Below, one piece after another: positions 35,628-44,942 of a DNA stretch of 64,000 bases. This DNA comes from Candidatus Margulisiibacteriota bacterium (GTDB taxonomy: Bacteria; Margulisbacteria; Riflemargulisbacteria; GWF2-39-127): the NCBI GenBank assembly GCA_003242895.1, contig QKMY01000019.1, positions 1 through 64,000 on the forward strand, given 5' to 3'. A model generated the notes under the pieces. The model worked only from the letters and a program-made list of their open reading frames with translations, was not told the origin of the DNA and ran no database searches. The position numbers and the translations under genes are program-made. Every line of letters starts with the position of its first letter. Position 1 is the stretch's first letter.

Positions 35628-37601
35628 CTATTTTTCTTTATAGGTGATTATATAGTCTTCACCTTCCCATTCGTAATTATCAGAATCAATCCGCCACAAA
35701 AAAGTGATTTTTATTTCCTTTGATTTATCAGGTCCGGATAGCAAGACCCCAGATTCTTCGTGATCTTTTTTTGTAAGTGGTACATCTTTGATTGTTAGAT
35801 CAAACGTGTTGTCAGGGTGTATCTCGATAATTCTTGTCATTCCGCCCAGTTTAGTTTGGATCCATATATCCTGATCCGGAGCGACTGTTAAATGCTTTTT
35901 TTGTCTTAGCGTGTCTATGTTAATGTTCTTGATCAGCGGGTGAGTCGATATTGTTTTCCAGCGTGCGAAACTTTTTTTGGTTTCTTTGCATATTGACGAA
36001 ATAATGCTAAGTTTTTGATGAATTTCTGGGAGAGCTATGCTGGGAAATCTGTACGACCAGTTATGGTCACCGACAGTCCCTGGCGTGTTGATCCTTGCCT
36101 CTTCAATATTTTCACCGATAATACCCGGAATAGTTCCGAGAATATCCTGAAGCGGGAGTATGATGAAAAGGGCTGGTGTCCCAATAATAAATTTATTGAG
36201 TAATTTCTTATGGAGGGAATTGTTAAAATGAAGGTTTTCTTCGGGGTTTATTCCCAGTAAACAACAAAACTCTATTTTTTCATGTGAAGGAAGTTTTTCC
36301 CAGAGACCCTGTAATGTGTAGGAATCGTGAGTGCTTGTGCTGACGAGCGATATCGGTTCAAAAACCTCGGTAGGTTTTTTGTGTTCCATTATCATTACCT
36401 TGTAGCCTGGTATACCCAATTCGGAGAGTACTTTTCGGACTATTGGCGGGACTGTGCCGAGATCCTCGGCAATAGGAAGCATGGTAGAGCTGTGAAGCAG
36501 CATCTGGAGCATTTTTTTTCCATGCTGCTCCCAGGTTGTCTTGTCTCTTGGTAAGTAGTAGCCATCTTTAGCCAGGGTTTCTTCAGGAATTACCCATATA
36601 CGAAACAGACCTAGTACGTGATCGATTCTATAGATATCAAAGAAGTTTTCGGCGTAGTGCAGACGCTCTTCCCACCATATGAATTTATCTGATTCGATAT
36701 TTTTCCATTTATATACGGGCAATCCCCAATCTTGCCCCTCTTCAGCATAAAAATCAGGAGGAGCACCGGCTTTGAGTTTGGTATCGAAATATTCGGGATG
36801 TTGCCAGACATCGGCGCTTTCTTTGCCTACAAGGAGAGGTATATCTCCTTTAATAAGAATTTTGTTTTCTTGTGCGTAGTTATGGATGTCGCTGCATTGT
36901 TGAAATAATATCCATTGGATATATGCATAGAAATCCATTTCATATCCATCGCTAACTTGGAACTGGTTATAGAGATTTTCGCTATAGATTTGGATTTCCT
37001 GAGGCCAGTCTATTATTGCAATCCAATTATATTTTTCTTTTAATAGCTTGAATAAGGTATAAGATTTTAGCCAGAATAAGTTATTCTGATAAAATGCAAT
37101 AAAAGAATCCTTTTTGGGACTATTTGTATCTAACAGAAAATGGTCATATGCCCACTGTAGTAAAAATGTTTTCAGTGTTCGGCTTTCATTGTAATTAACT
37201 CTTTTGTTCTGGCTTATTTTTTTGTATAATCCGGATATTTCAATGTCGGAGTTAATAGCTTCCTCTATATTTGTAATGTTTTGGGCAGCAAAAGCTTTTT
37301 CGATATCAGCATAAAGAGGATTCAAGGCAAAGGCGCTTATTGCGCCGAACGGGCTGTTATCATGGGGCGACGTTTCGTTTATCGGCAGAAGCTGTATAAC
37401 TTCCAGTGAGTATGCTTTGCATAAATCAATGAATTCTTTCAGACTGGCAAAATCGCCAATACCGAAATCCATGGTTTTTTCGCTTTTTAACGAGAAAAGG
37501 GGGATTGCGGTACCTATTCTTTTCTGGAAACTTATCTTGTCCCAGTGTGTTTTTGTATGATGCGGGACATGCAGTTGTAAAAGATGTTCTTCGGTTCTCA
37601 T
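35628..37601 (-). CDS. malQ: 4-alpha-glucanotransferase (GH77)
   Basis: Disproportionates maltodextrins in glycogen/starch metabolism; cytoplasmic. GH77 motifs are present: PINETSPHDNSPFGAISAFA, GAPPDFYAEEGQDWGLPVYK, FDIYRIDHVLGLFR (nucleophile Asp327), PIAEDLG (acid/base Glu379) and VSTSTHDSYTLQG (Asp426). At about 657 residues it is longer than the usual 500. The extra C-terminal region, about 555-657, is beta-rich (TFLWRIDSDNYEWEGEDY) and could be an accessory domain. The ATG at 37601 has GAGG five bases upstream and is preferred over the ATG at 37616. Upstream partner of the pseudoprotease gene. Confidence 0.92.
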   Translation of the reverse strand: MRTEEHLLQLHVPHHTKTHWDKISFQKRIGTAIPLFSLKSEKTMDFGIGDFASLKEFIDLCKAYSLEVIQLLPINETSPHDNSPFGAISAFALNPLYADIEKAFAAQNITNIEEAINSDIEISGLYKKISQNKRVNYNESRTLKTFLLQWAYDHFLLDTNSPKKDSFIAFYQNNLFWLKSYTLFKLLKEKYNWIAIIDWPQEIQIYSENLYNQFQVSDGYEMDFYAYIQWILFQQCSDIHNYAQENKILIKGDIPLLVGKESADVWQHPEYFDTKLKAGAPPDFYAEEGQDWGLPVYKWKNIESDKFIWWEERLHYAENFFDIYRIDHVLGLFRIWVIPEETLAKDGYYLPRDKTTWEQHGKKMLQMLLHSSTMLPIAEDLGTVPPIVRKVLSELGIPGYKVMIMEHKKPTEVFEPISLVSTSTHDSYTLQGLWEKLPSHEKIEFCCLLGINPEENLHFNNSLHKKLLNKFIIGTPALFIILPLQDILGTIPGIIGENIEEARINTPGTVGDHNWSYRFPSIALPEIHQKLSIISSICKETKKSFARWKTISTHPLIKNINIDTLRQKKHLTVAPDQDIWIQTKLGGMTRIIEIHPDNTFDLTIKDVPLTKKDHEESGVLLSGPDKSKEIKITFLWRIDSDNYEWEGEDYIITYKEK

Positions 37602-37931
37602 AATGACCTCATTCAAAGATTTTTGAATCTTATTTGTTTTTAGAATATTAAATATTTTTTGACATTCTTATTATAACAATTTTAGAGCTAATAATAAATA
37701 TAACAGAATAACCGTAGGAATCGGAGTGCGGGTATCACAAAAGATTTCTAATACAGAGTTCTTATATGAGGTGATTTCGATATGACGATATTTTTATTTT
37801 TGTTTAAAAATTAAATGAGAGAAATTAATAAAAAAAACATATAATTAACTATGTCTGGAATATGATATCTTGTGTTAATAACCTCTTGTATTCCTGGGAA
37901 TTAGAGAGTTGAGGCTATAAAGGAGCGTCAG
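37602..37931. other. 330-base divergent promoter region
   Basis: AT-rich spacer between divergently transcribed malQ and the DUF362 gene. It holds a candidate malQ promoter (37670-37697, minus) and, next to 37932, an AAAGGAG ribosome site. I see no RNA gene, repeat or coding frame. Confidence 0.5.
37670..37697 (-). promoter_or_regulatory. candidate malQ promoter
   Basis: On the minus strand, TTATTA (37697-37692), a 16-base spacer and TATAAT (37675-37670). The predicted start would give a leader of about 60 bases. The -10 is perfect; the -35 is weak. Confidence 0.4.
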
Positions 37932-39053
37932 ATGGCGGCAGTTTCTATTGTTAAATGCGATGATTATATGGATGAAGATTTGGTGCGTAAAGTTGAAGAG
38001 GCTTTATCCCTGGTGGTTGATTTGAAGTCTTTGATAAGAAAAGGAAGTAAGGTGTTGTTAAAACCCAATATCCTAATGGGACTATCTCCGGATAGAGCTG
38101 TGACGACTCATCCGAGAATTCTTTGGGCTGTTGGAGTAATCGTAAAAAAGTATGGCGGGGAATTATGGATCGGTGACAGTTCAGGGTTCGGTTCGACGCA
38201 GAGAAACGCGCAGAAAACAGGAATGTACGAGGTTATAGAACAGCTTGGGGCCAAGCTTATTCCTTTTAATGAGCCTGTTGAGATTGCAGTTGAAAATGGT
38301 CGGCTTGTCAGGCACTTCAAGATAGAAAAAGCGGTTACTATCGCAGATGTTATTATCAATATTCCTAAACTTAAAACGCATGGGTTAACCTATTTTACCG
38401 GAGCTGCTAAAAATCTGTATGGCTGCTTGCCTGGACTTGAAAAGGGGAAGGGGCATGTGAAAATGCCGAGCAGAGAGCTGTTCTCTCACATGATCGTTGA
38501 CCTCAATACTGCTGTCATTCCTCACATTAATATTATGGATGCGGTTATCGGGATGGAAGGGAATGGCCCCAGCAATGGAACGCCTCGAAAGGTCGGACTC
38601 ATTATGGCGAGCACCAATACTTTTGCCCTTGATGCTGTAGCCTGTGAAATTATCGGATTGCCTCCTCAAGAGGTTCCCTTTCTTACCTATGCTTCTGACC
38701 GGGACCTTGTTGCTCTGGATGATATTGAAACCAGAGGCGAGAATATCCAGGATGTTAAGATCGAGGGGTTCCAACTTATCAAACAAACTACACGCAAAAA
38801 AGAGCTGAGAAACAAAATCTTGATGCTCGTGAAGACGTTATTGAAAGGGTTTCTTATCGAGAAGCCTGTACTTATTGTAAGTAAATGTGCCCGGTGCAGT
38901 ATCTGTGGAGAAGTATGTCCGGTAAAGGTCATTCAAAATACAGACAATGGGCCTGTTTTTAATTATGATAAATGTATTCACTGCTACTGTTGCCAAGAGC
39001 TTTGTCCTCACGGGGCTATTGAGTTAAAAAAGATAATTCTCCCCTGGATTTAG
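37932..39053 (+). CDS. DUF362 protein with two C-terminal [4Fe-4S] clusters
   Basis: 373 residues. Residues 1-290 are a DUF362 domain: VLLKPNILMGLSPDRAVTTHP, GELWIGDSSGFGSTQ, IINIPKLKTHGLTYFTGAAKN and DAVIGMEGNGPSNGTPR. The C-terminus has a bacterial ferredoxin module with CARCSICGEVCP and CIHCYCCQELCP, enough cysteines for two [4Fe-4S] clusters. Such proteins are common in anaerobes; the reaction is unknown. A good AAGGAG lies seven bases before the ATG. Monocistronic. Confidence 0.9.
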   Translation: MAAVSIVKCDDYMDEDLVRKVEEALSLVVDLKSLIRKGSKVLLKPNILMGLSPDRAVTTHPRILWAVGVIVKKYGGELWIGDSSGFGSTQRNAQKTGMYEVIEQLGAKLIPFNEPVEIAVENGRLVRHFKIEKAVTIADVIINIPKLKTHGLTYFTGAAKNLYGCLPGLEKGKGHVKMPSRELFSHMIVDLNTAVIPHINIMDAVIGMEGNGPSNGTPRKVGLIMASTNTFALDAVACEIIGLPPQEVPFLTYASDRDLVALDDIETRGENIQDVKIEGFQLIKQTTRKKELRNKILMLVKTLLKGFLIEKPVLIVSKCARCSICGEVCPVKVIQNTDNGPVFNYDKCIHCYCCQELCPHGAIELKKIILPWI

Positions 39054-39098
39054 TTCGCACCAGTGTTTTGGGCCCGGGGAAAAAGAATAAGGAAAAAA

Positions 39099-40703
39099 CT
39101 AATTTACAGGGCGCAGTTTTTCTTTAATTATGTTTTTTGCTGCATCTTTTTCGACTAACTTATTAGGGTTATAATTATAGATATCTTCCGGAAATAAATG
39201 ATAGTTATAGCCTACACGTATCACATCGATCATCCAATTTTCTTCCACTGGGTATCTCGAAATAAATTTGATCGGCGCTGGGTTGTTGGGTATATCAAGG
39301 ATCAAGATGATCATTGCCAGCATTTGAACGTTTGTCAAATATTCTTCAGGACGGAAGGTATCATCCTCAAATCCGCTCGTGATTTTTGCGGCAGCTATTT
39401 TTTCAATGTATTGCTTTGCCCAGTAAGTATCGGGAATGTCTCTGAACTTTATTATATTTGGAGTTGTAATGAGCGATATTTTTTCATTGCATTCTTTCGT
39501 AAAAGCCAGTAATTGCGCAAATTCTGCTCTGGTTATCGGGGTCGATGAAAAATTAGAGGTGCCTGGTTTTCCCTCAATTGATTGTGCTTGTATCGTAGCT
39601 ACGATTGCTGATAACCCCGTTAGGACAACCGGAGTGATATTTGTAGTTACTGTATTAATGATGACAGATGGTAAGGTTAGTTCTTTTCTAGCAGTAATAT
39701 CAGGAATGGGTTGCTTTTGAATAATAGAAATCTCTGGTTCTGGTTTTATATTAACTGAGGGTTTGTTGGGTTCCTGTGGTTTTTTTTTGATTTGATTTTC
39801 CGGTAGTTCATTTGGTGTTGAATCGGTGATAGCATTCATATTTCTGATGCATTTGGCAAGAATGTCATCGAACGAAATGCTTACTTCCAAAAGGCTCATG
39901 TCGTTCCTGGAATTTACGGCATCCTTTTTTATAGAATAATGAAAATCCGCAAATCCACTATTGTAAGTGAATCCGGCATTATATTTAAGTGATTCGGAGC
40001 TGCCAAGTCGAATTATGAGTTCGCTGTTCGGCCTGAAATCTATCCCGAATCCAGTTTGTATGGATTTTTTTACGGTCAGTGCTTCTATATATAATGTTGC
40101 TGCCTCAGATAATTGCATGCTTAGTCCAGTACCAATCTGGGCTAGTAATATGTCGTTCACTCCTCTATTCCAGAATACAACTCCTGCCAGGTTGCGTACT
40201 TGAGTTCCAATTTTGATTCCATTTGACAGGTCGTAGATAACTCCAAGATCCATGCTGAAGCCTTTGCCTGAACCAAAGCCGATGTCAGATATTGATTCTA
40301 ATGTAGTGTTAACATTTAAATTTGCTTGTTTGCTGATTGCTTTTATCGTAGATAAGGTTGTTTTGTGCTGTTTTGCATAGACGTTCGTATTGATTTTTTC
40401 TATTCCAAAATAATGCCATCGTTCCGGCTTGAGTTCCTGTTTTTGGATGGTTAGCGTAATGTCCATGCCATATATGTTTTTTAAAAGAAAGTACGAGGAG
40501 GTATTCTGAAGTTTTTGAAGAGAGATATATCCTAAGGTATAGCTTTTATGGTGTCCATAAGTTTGCGGAACTATAATTCCTTTACTTCCAATCCCTGTGA
40601 GCCTTGCGTTAATTTCGCTCTGTGACGAATCAATAATAGAGGCGGATACCGGAAGTGCCGCCGATAGCAGTAAACATAATATAAATACTATTCTTATGTT
40701 CAT
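39099..40703 (-). CDS. outer-membrane barrel protein with C-terminal S-layer-homology domain
   Basis: 534 residues. The signal peptide is IVFILCLLLSAALPVSA. Residues about 25-285 are beta-strand rich (GKGFSMDLGVIYDLSNGIKIG, LIIRLGSSESLKYNAGFTYN), as in a barrel related to the PorV group. A Pro/Lys/Glu linker (about 300-350) follows. Residues about 390-530 hold SLH repeats: TPITRAEFAQLLA, FRDIPDTYWAKQYIEKIAAA and TSGFEDDTFRPEEYLTNVQM. SLH domains bind secondary wall polymers, so this could tether the outer membrane to the wall. In OmpM-type tethers SLH is N-terminal; here it is C-terminal. AAAGGA supports the start. Last gene of the minus-strand envelope operon. Confidence 0.78.
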   Translation of the reverse strand: MNIRIVFILCLLLSAALPVSASIIDSSQSEINARLTGIGSKGIIVPQTYGHHKSYTLGYISLQKLQNTSSYFLLKNIYGMDITLTIQKQELKPERWHYFGIEKINTNVYAKQHKTTLSTIKAISKQANLNVNTTLESISDIGFGSGKGFSMDLGVIYDLSNGIKIGTQVRNLAGVVFWNRGVNDILLAQIGTGLSMQLSEAATLYIEALTVKKSIQTGFGIDFRPNSELIIRLGSSESLKYNAGFTYNSGFADFHYSIKKDAVNSRNDMSLLEVSISFDDILAKCIRNMNAITDSTPNELPENQIKKKPQEPNKPSVNIKPEPEISIIQKQPIPDITARKELTLPSVIINTVTTNITPVVLTGLSAIVATIQAQSIEGKPGTSNFSSTPITRAEFAQLLAFTKECNEKISLITTPNIIKFRDIPDTYWAKQYIEKIAAAKITSGFEDDTFRPEEYLTNVQMLAMIILILDIPNNPAPIKFISRYPVEENWMIDVIRVGYNYHLFPEDIYNYNPNKLVEKDAAKNIIKEKLRPVN

Positions 40704-40729
40704 CGGTAAGTCCTTTTATTGATCAATCA

Positions 40730-43483
40730 TTACTCCGCATTCTGGGCATACATGAGTTCAACCCAGGCAGTTCCATTCCAAATTAATGTTAGCGTGTCGT
40801 GCTCGTCAAGAGTTCTGGTTGCATTAGCAATGCATAACGTTACACCTTTAGAGAAGATAATGCTATTTGCGGCAGCAGTATATTCAATTATTAATATTTG
40901 CCCGATATGGAAACCCGCAGTAATTGTTGTTGCCACAGCTGGTCCGCCAGCATTTCCTACCTGAATGTAAGTGTTGGTTGTCGTGCCATCTATGACGCCT
41001 ACCGATCCATCGTAAGGAGTTGGAGCCGGAGCAAGAATTCCTCTAACCGTGTTTGCCGTTGCTGCAAAGTTGGCAGTAGCGACTGCATTAATTATCTTAG
41101 CACCGTCAATTCCGGTTGCAATCTTAGCATCAGTGACTGCGTTGTTGAGTATTTTGATAGTAGTGACTGCATCGGATGCCAGGGCTGTGGAGTCTATATT
41201 TCCGGCAGCAACGGCATTTGCTGTAACAGCAATGTTAGCGGTGTTAGTTGTTTCGCTGTAATTCGCTGTTGTTGCATAGTTAGCAGTGCTCACAGCATTG
41301 ACGATCTTGGTCCCATCAATTCCTGTGGCTATTTTTGCATCGGTAACTGCGTCGTTAATTATTTTTGCAGTTGTAATTGCATCATCGGCGAGTGCTACGG
41401 CATCGATACTTCCGGCTGTGACAGCATTTGCAGTAAGGGCTATGCTAGCTGTGCTTACTGTATTTAGTACGGTTGTTGCCGTATCAGCCGAGGTCGCATA
41501 ATTTGCTGTTGCTGCATAGTTAGCAGTTGAAACAGCATTGATAATTTTTGCTCCATCGATACCGGAGGCTATCTTAGCATCGGTTACTGCGTTGTTGAGT
41601 ATTTTTATCGTGGTAACAGCATTGGGCGCGAGGGCTGTTGCATCGATGTTTCCAGCGGTGACGGCATTTGCTGTAATCGCAATGTTTGCGGTGTTAGCTG
41701 TTATGCTGTAACTAGCGGTTGCTGCATAGTTAGCTGTAGAAACCGCGTTAATGATTTTTGCGCCGTCTAGGCCGGCAGCAATCTTCGCGTTTGTTACGGA
41801 TACATTAACTAATTGGGTCGTGTCAACGCTATCAGCGGCTAATTTAGTATTTGTAACAGCGCCGTTTAATATCTTAGCTGTTATAACGGCATCAGATGCA
41901 AGTGCTGGTGCGTTAATACTCCCGGCAGCTACGGCATTTGCGATGATAGCAATATTGGCTGTGCTTACTGTATTAAGTACGGTTGTTGCCGTATCAGCCA
42001 AGGTGGCATAATTTGCTGTTGACGCATAGTTAGCAGTTGAAACGGCATTGACGATCTTGGCTCCGTCCAGGCCTGTGGCTATCTTAGCATCAGTTACTGA
42101 GATATTAACTAATTGAGCAGTATCGACACTATTAGCTGCTAATTTTGTATTGGTAATGGCTGCGTTTGCTATTTTTATTGTCGTTACTGCGTTGGAGGCA
42201 AGAGACGTTGCGTCTATACTCCCGGCAGCAACTGCATTTGCAGTGATCGCTATGCTCGCGGTCGCCGCATAGTTAGCAGTTGAAACAGCATTAATAATCT
42301 TGGTTCCATCGATACCAGCTGCGATTTTGGCATCTGTTATTGAACTGTTTTCTATTTTTGTTGTAGTAACTGCATTAATTGCCAGAGCGGTTGTATCAAT
42401 ACTCCCGGCAGCTACGGCATTTGCGGTGATGGCAACATTGGCTGTGCTTACTGTATTAATTACGGTTGTCGCGATTCCCGCCATAACTGCATAGTTTGCG
42501 GTTGCGACAGCTAAAGTTGATTCGGTTTTTCCTCCAAGTAATTGAGAATTTGAGGAAATATTTGCGGTATTTGCTCCATGTGCATAATTGGCAGTTGCTG
42601 CATAGTATGCTGTCGAGACTGCGTTGACGATTTTTGCGCCGTCAATACCCGAAGCAATCTTAGCATCAGTTACGGCACTGTTCAGTATCTTTGTCGTTGT
42701 GACTGCATTGCTTGCTAGTGCCGTTGCATCGATACTCCCCGGAACAACTGTGTTTGCAATGAGTGCAATGCTTGCGGTCGAAACGGTGTTAAGGACTGTG
42801 TCAGCATAAGTGGCACGATTAACGATCCCGGTAATTTTTTGTCCGCTAAGCGATGTGATTTTTACATCGGTGACTGCTCCGTCAGCTAGTTTAGCTGTCG
42901 TGATAACTCCATTTATAATGCTTAATGCGATATTTGCTGTGCCAGAATCCACCGCATAGTTAGCTGTTGTAGCTGTGGCAACGCTACCGGCTGATAATCC
43001 GATAACCTGACCCGCATTGATCGTTGCAATTTTGGAACCGGGGATTGAACCGTTCACTATATTATTCCAGCTGACATCATCAGCAAGCTCTGTGTATTTT
43101 GATTTGAGTGCGAATGACTGTGCGGCAAGCGGTACTTTTACTTCGTCAGCATTGTCATCGATAGACATTCCAATATAAAGTTGATCGTTTGAAAGGACGG
43201 AGTTGGAGAAGGGGGCGACTGATCCTATCGAAATCGTGAATTTTCCGGCTTCAAAATTGATATTGTTATGGACTTCTTGCCAGATCGGAGCATCATTTGC
43301 GTTAATTATCCCGCCGTATAGCCTTACGATGACTTTGTGCCGGCCATTGAGCACATTGCCGTTTGCATCTTTCATTCGTGCGGTGAAATTAAGTGCTGAA
43401 GGTATTGCATCGGCACTCATATTTATAAAGAATAGCAGACAGACCAATGTACACATAAGTGCTAACATATTTTTATATTTCAT
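40730..43483 (-). CDS. secreted tail-fibre-like repeat protein
   Basis: About 917 residues; GAGGGG lies nine bases before the ATG at 43483, which is preferred over the one at 43489. A signal peptide (MLALMCTLVCLLFFINMSADA) is followed by a domain (about 25-140) seen at the head of many secreted fibre-like proteins: NFTARMKDANGNVLNG, VIVRLYGG, APIWQEVHNN, FTISIGS, LYIGMSID and VPLAAQSFALKS. Then come Ala/Thr/Asn-rich repeats of 61-100 residues (about 250-810). The C-terminal 100 residues (GSVGVIDGTTTNTYIQVGNA, LTLIWNGTAWVELMYAQNAE) resemble a phage tail-fibre tip. A trimeric surface fibre is likely by pattern; no phage genes are nearby. Confidence 0.75.
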   Translation of the reverse strand: MKYKNMLALMCTLVCLLFFINMSADAIPSALNFTARMKDANGNVLNGRHKVIVRLYGGIINANDAPIWQEVHNNINFEAGKFTISIGSVAPFSNSVLSNDQLYIGMSIDDNADEVKVPLAAQSFALKSKYTELADDVSWNNIVNGSIPGSKIATINAGQVIGLSAGSVATATTANYAVDSGTANIALSIINGVITTAKLADGAVTDVKITSLSGQKITGIVNRATYADTVLNTVSTASIALIANTVVPGSIDATALASNAVTTTKILNSAVTDAKIASGIDGAKIVNAVSTAYYAATANYAHGANTANISSNSQLLGGKTESTLAVATANYAVMAGIATTVINTVSTANVAITANAVAAGSIDTTALAINAVTTTKIENSSITDAKIAAGIDGTKIINAVSTANYAATASIAITANAVAAGSIDATSLASNAVTTIKIANAAITNTKLAANSVDTAQLVNISVTDAKIATGLDGAKIVNAVSTANYASTANYATLADTATTVLNTVSTANIAIIANAVAAGSINAPALASDAVITAKILNGAVTNTKLAADSVDTTQLVNVSVTNAKIAAGLDGAKIINAVSTANYAATASYSITANTANIAITANAVTAGNIDATALAPNAVTTIKILNNAVTDAKIASGIDGAKIINAVSTANYAATANYATSADTATTVLNTVSTASIALTANAVTAGSIDAVALADDAITTAKIINDAVTDAKIATGIDGTKIVNAVSTANYATTANYSETTNTANIAVTANAVAAGNIDSTALASDAVTTIKILNNAVTDAKIATGIDGAKIINAVATANFAATANTVRGILAPAPTPYDGSVGVIDGTTTNTYIQVGNAGGPAVATTITAGFHIGQILIIEYTAAANSIIFSKGVTLCIANATRTLDEHDTLTLIWNGTAWVELMYAQNAE
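41050..42745 (-). repeat. coding repeat array of the tail-fibre-like protein
   Basis: Seven or eight imperfect repeats of about 180-300 bases encoding AGSIDATALASNAVTTTKI, then NAVTDAKIASGIDGAKI and NAVSTANYAATANYA. Some units carry an extra TNTKLAANSVDTAQLVNISV insert. The similarity also creates long open frames on the opposite strand. Confidence 0.88.
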
Positions 43484-43500
43484 AACCATTCACCCCTCTT

Positions 43501-44406
43501 TTAAAAGTTTATTGCCAAAGAAAAATAATTATTGTTTTTTTCTTCATAATATTCTGTCGCTTCCGAAGCATAACTTAATTCGAGTGCCGATATGTTGAGC
43601 TTAACTCCCCAGGTTATTCCTGTGTGCTTATTGCTCAGAATAAAGTATTCTTTCCAGCCTCCGAAAATAGAGAAAAAGGGCATGATGCCCGGTGTATAAT
43701 TAAGGGCGAAGTGTTTCGTCAGATTGGCGTTACTGGTATTCTTTGCCTGTACTTGTGATAAAATATCAATATCAAAAATATGCTTTTTGATGCCCGCTAT
43801 CAGTTGCATCGGAATGACCTCGTAATCATCGGAAGAGTATCTATAAGGTGAGCCCGGGAGCACGTTTTTTGCGCATAATGATATTTCCATATCCCGGAAG
43901 CTATTAAATAAAATACCAAAATCGGCGTTTAACGCGTGTCCCGAATAACTACCCATGTTCATCATGTAATATTTAAGGGAGTATCCATAGACGAATCCTT
44001 TTTGTTCTACTTCGTGAGAGAAATAGAGTATCGAGCTGTTATAGCCGAATGTGCTTTTTGTGTATATTTCGTCGAAGACATCTAGGTCGGTATTGAAAAT
44101 ATTAGATATCCGGCTGTCTATATATCCCAATCCGACGTTTCCAATGATTGAGTTGAACGCTATTGCTATATTAGTGTGCGTGACTTCTTTCATGAGTTTT
44201 GTGTTAAAAGCTTCGATTGAAAAACTCTTAATGCGATAGAGTCCGGCGGGATTTTCAAAGATAGTAGTTGCAGTTTTTGCGAAACCTTGAATGTTTGCAT
44301 TTCCTATTGTGGACGCGCTTGTGCCAAGTGCTCCGGGATCAAGATACTCAGCATTAAGTGTTGCCTGTGCAAATGTAATAAGTATGATAATTAAATATTT
44401 AATCAT
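43501..44406 (-). CDS. PorV/PorQ-like outer-membrane protein
   Basis: 301 residues. A signal peptide (YLIIILITFAQATLNA) is followed by LDPGALGTSASTIGNANI and ATTIFENPAGLYRI, the family's N-terminal N-P-A-G-L pattern, then about 14 predicted strands ending YFSLAINF with a C-terminal Phe. Its ATG overlaps the stop of the preceding sorting-domain gene (ATGA), so the two are translationally coupled; the tail-fibre-like gene starts about 17 bases downstream. The coupling suggests the barrel and the small CTD protein work together. Confidence 0.78.
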   Translation of the reverse strand: MIKYLIIILITFAQATLNAEYLDPGALGTSASTIGNANIQGFAKTATTIFENPAGLYRIKSFSIEAFNTKLMKEVTHTNIAIAFNSIIGNVGLGYIDSRISNIFNTDLDVFDEIYTKSTFGYNSSILYFSHEVEQKGFVYGYSLKYYMMNMGSYSGHALNADFGILFNSFRDMEISLCAKNVLPGSPYRYSSDDYEVIPMQLIAGIKKHIFDIDILSQVQAKNTSNANLTKHFALNYTPGIMPFFSIFGGWKEYFILSNKHTGITWGVKLNISALELSYASEATEYYEEKNNNYFSLAINF

Positions 44407-44942
44407 TTGATTATTGCCATTTTTGATTTTCCTAATACTCGATTGTCATAAATTAGTATGTAGATATAGACGCCCACCGGAAGTTGATCAGCACGGAAAA
44501 GAACTTTATTGTAACCTCCGTTACCGCCAAGGTTGCCTGCTTGATAATTGTTCCGTGCAACTTCATATCCGTACATGTTATATACTCTGATCTGGATATC
44601 CATATCTTTTGAGAGTCTATAGCCAATGGTTGTCCCTTTGCCTGCGATGAAGGGGTTCGGATAATTAAGCAGCGCACCAAGCAATGCCGGTATTATAATA
44701 GCGTCTGTCATTAGAGTTGTATTATCGAGGACTAAGTTGTTGAATGTTGTTGCGTTCAAGGTGCCGGATGCGAGAATATCGAGCACATTAAACTTGAATT
44801 CGCTAAGAGATATTCCCACTGTTACCGCAGAGTTAACATCGAGTCCTTCCATCGTTATATCTTCAAGCTCGATTCCCATTGCCGGAACGAGAAAGATTCC
44901 TGAAAAAGCCATTAATAATATAAGCATTTTTATGTAATTCAT
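44403..44942 (-). CDS. small secreted protein ending in a FlgD-Ig / type-A-sorting-like domain
   Basis: 179 residues, first gene of the minus-strand operon. A signal peptide (MLILLMAFSGIFLVPAMG) is followed by about 70 residues with no recognised domain. The C-terminal module is LNYPNPFIAGKGTTIGYRLS, IQIRVYNMYGYEVA, then VLFRADQLPVGVYIYILIYD. This is the NYPNPF...Y...G.EV....G...VG.Y.Y pattern of FlgD-Ig-like domains used as secretion or sorting tags. It is essentially just a tag with a short head. Weak ribosome site. Confidence 0.75.
   Translation of the reverse strand: MNYIKMLILLMAFSGIFLVPAMGIELEDITMEGLDVNSAVTVGISLSEFKFNVLDILASGTLNATTFNNLVLDNTTLMTDAIIIPALLGALLNYPNPFIAGKGTTIGYRLSKDMDIQIRVYNMYGYEVARNNYQAGNLGGNGGYNKVLFRADQLPVGVYIYILIYDNRVLGKSKMAIIK

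Noticed and set aside
40898-42809. Several long plus-strand frames rich in Ala/Val opposite the tail-fibre-like gene
   Set aside because: They are antisense by-products of the repeats, lack ribosome sites and signal or family features, and the minus-strand frame has a clear signal peptide and domain structure.
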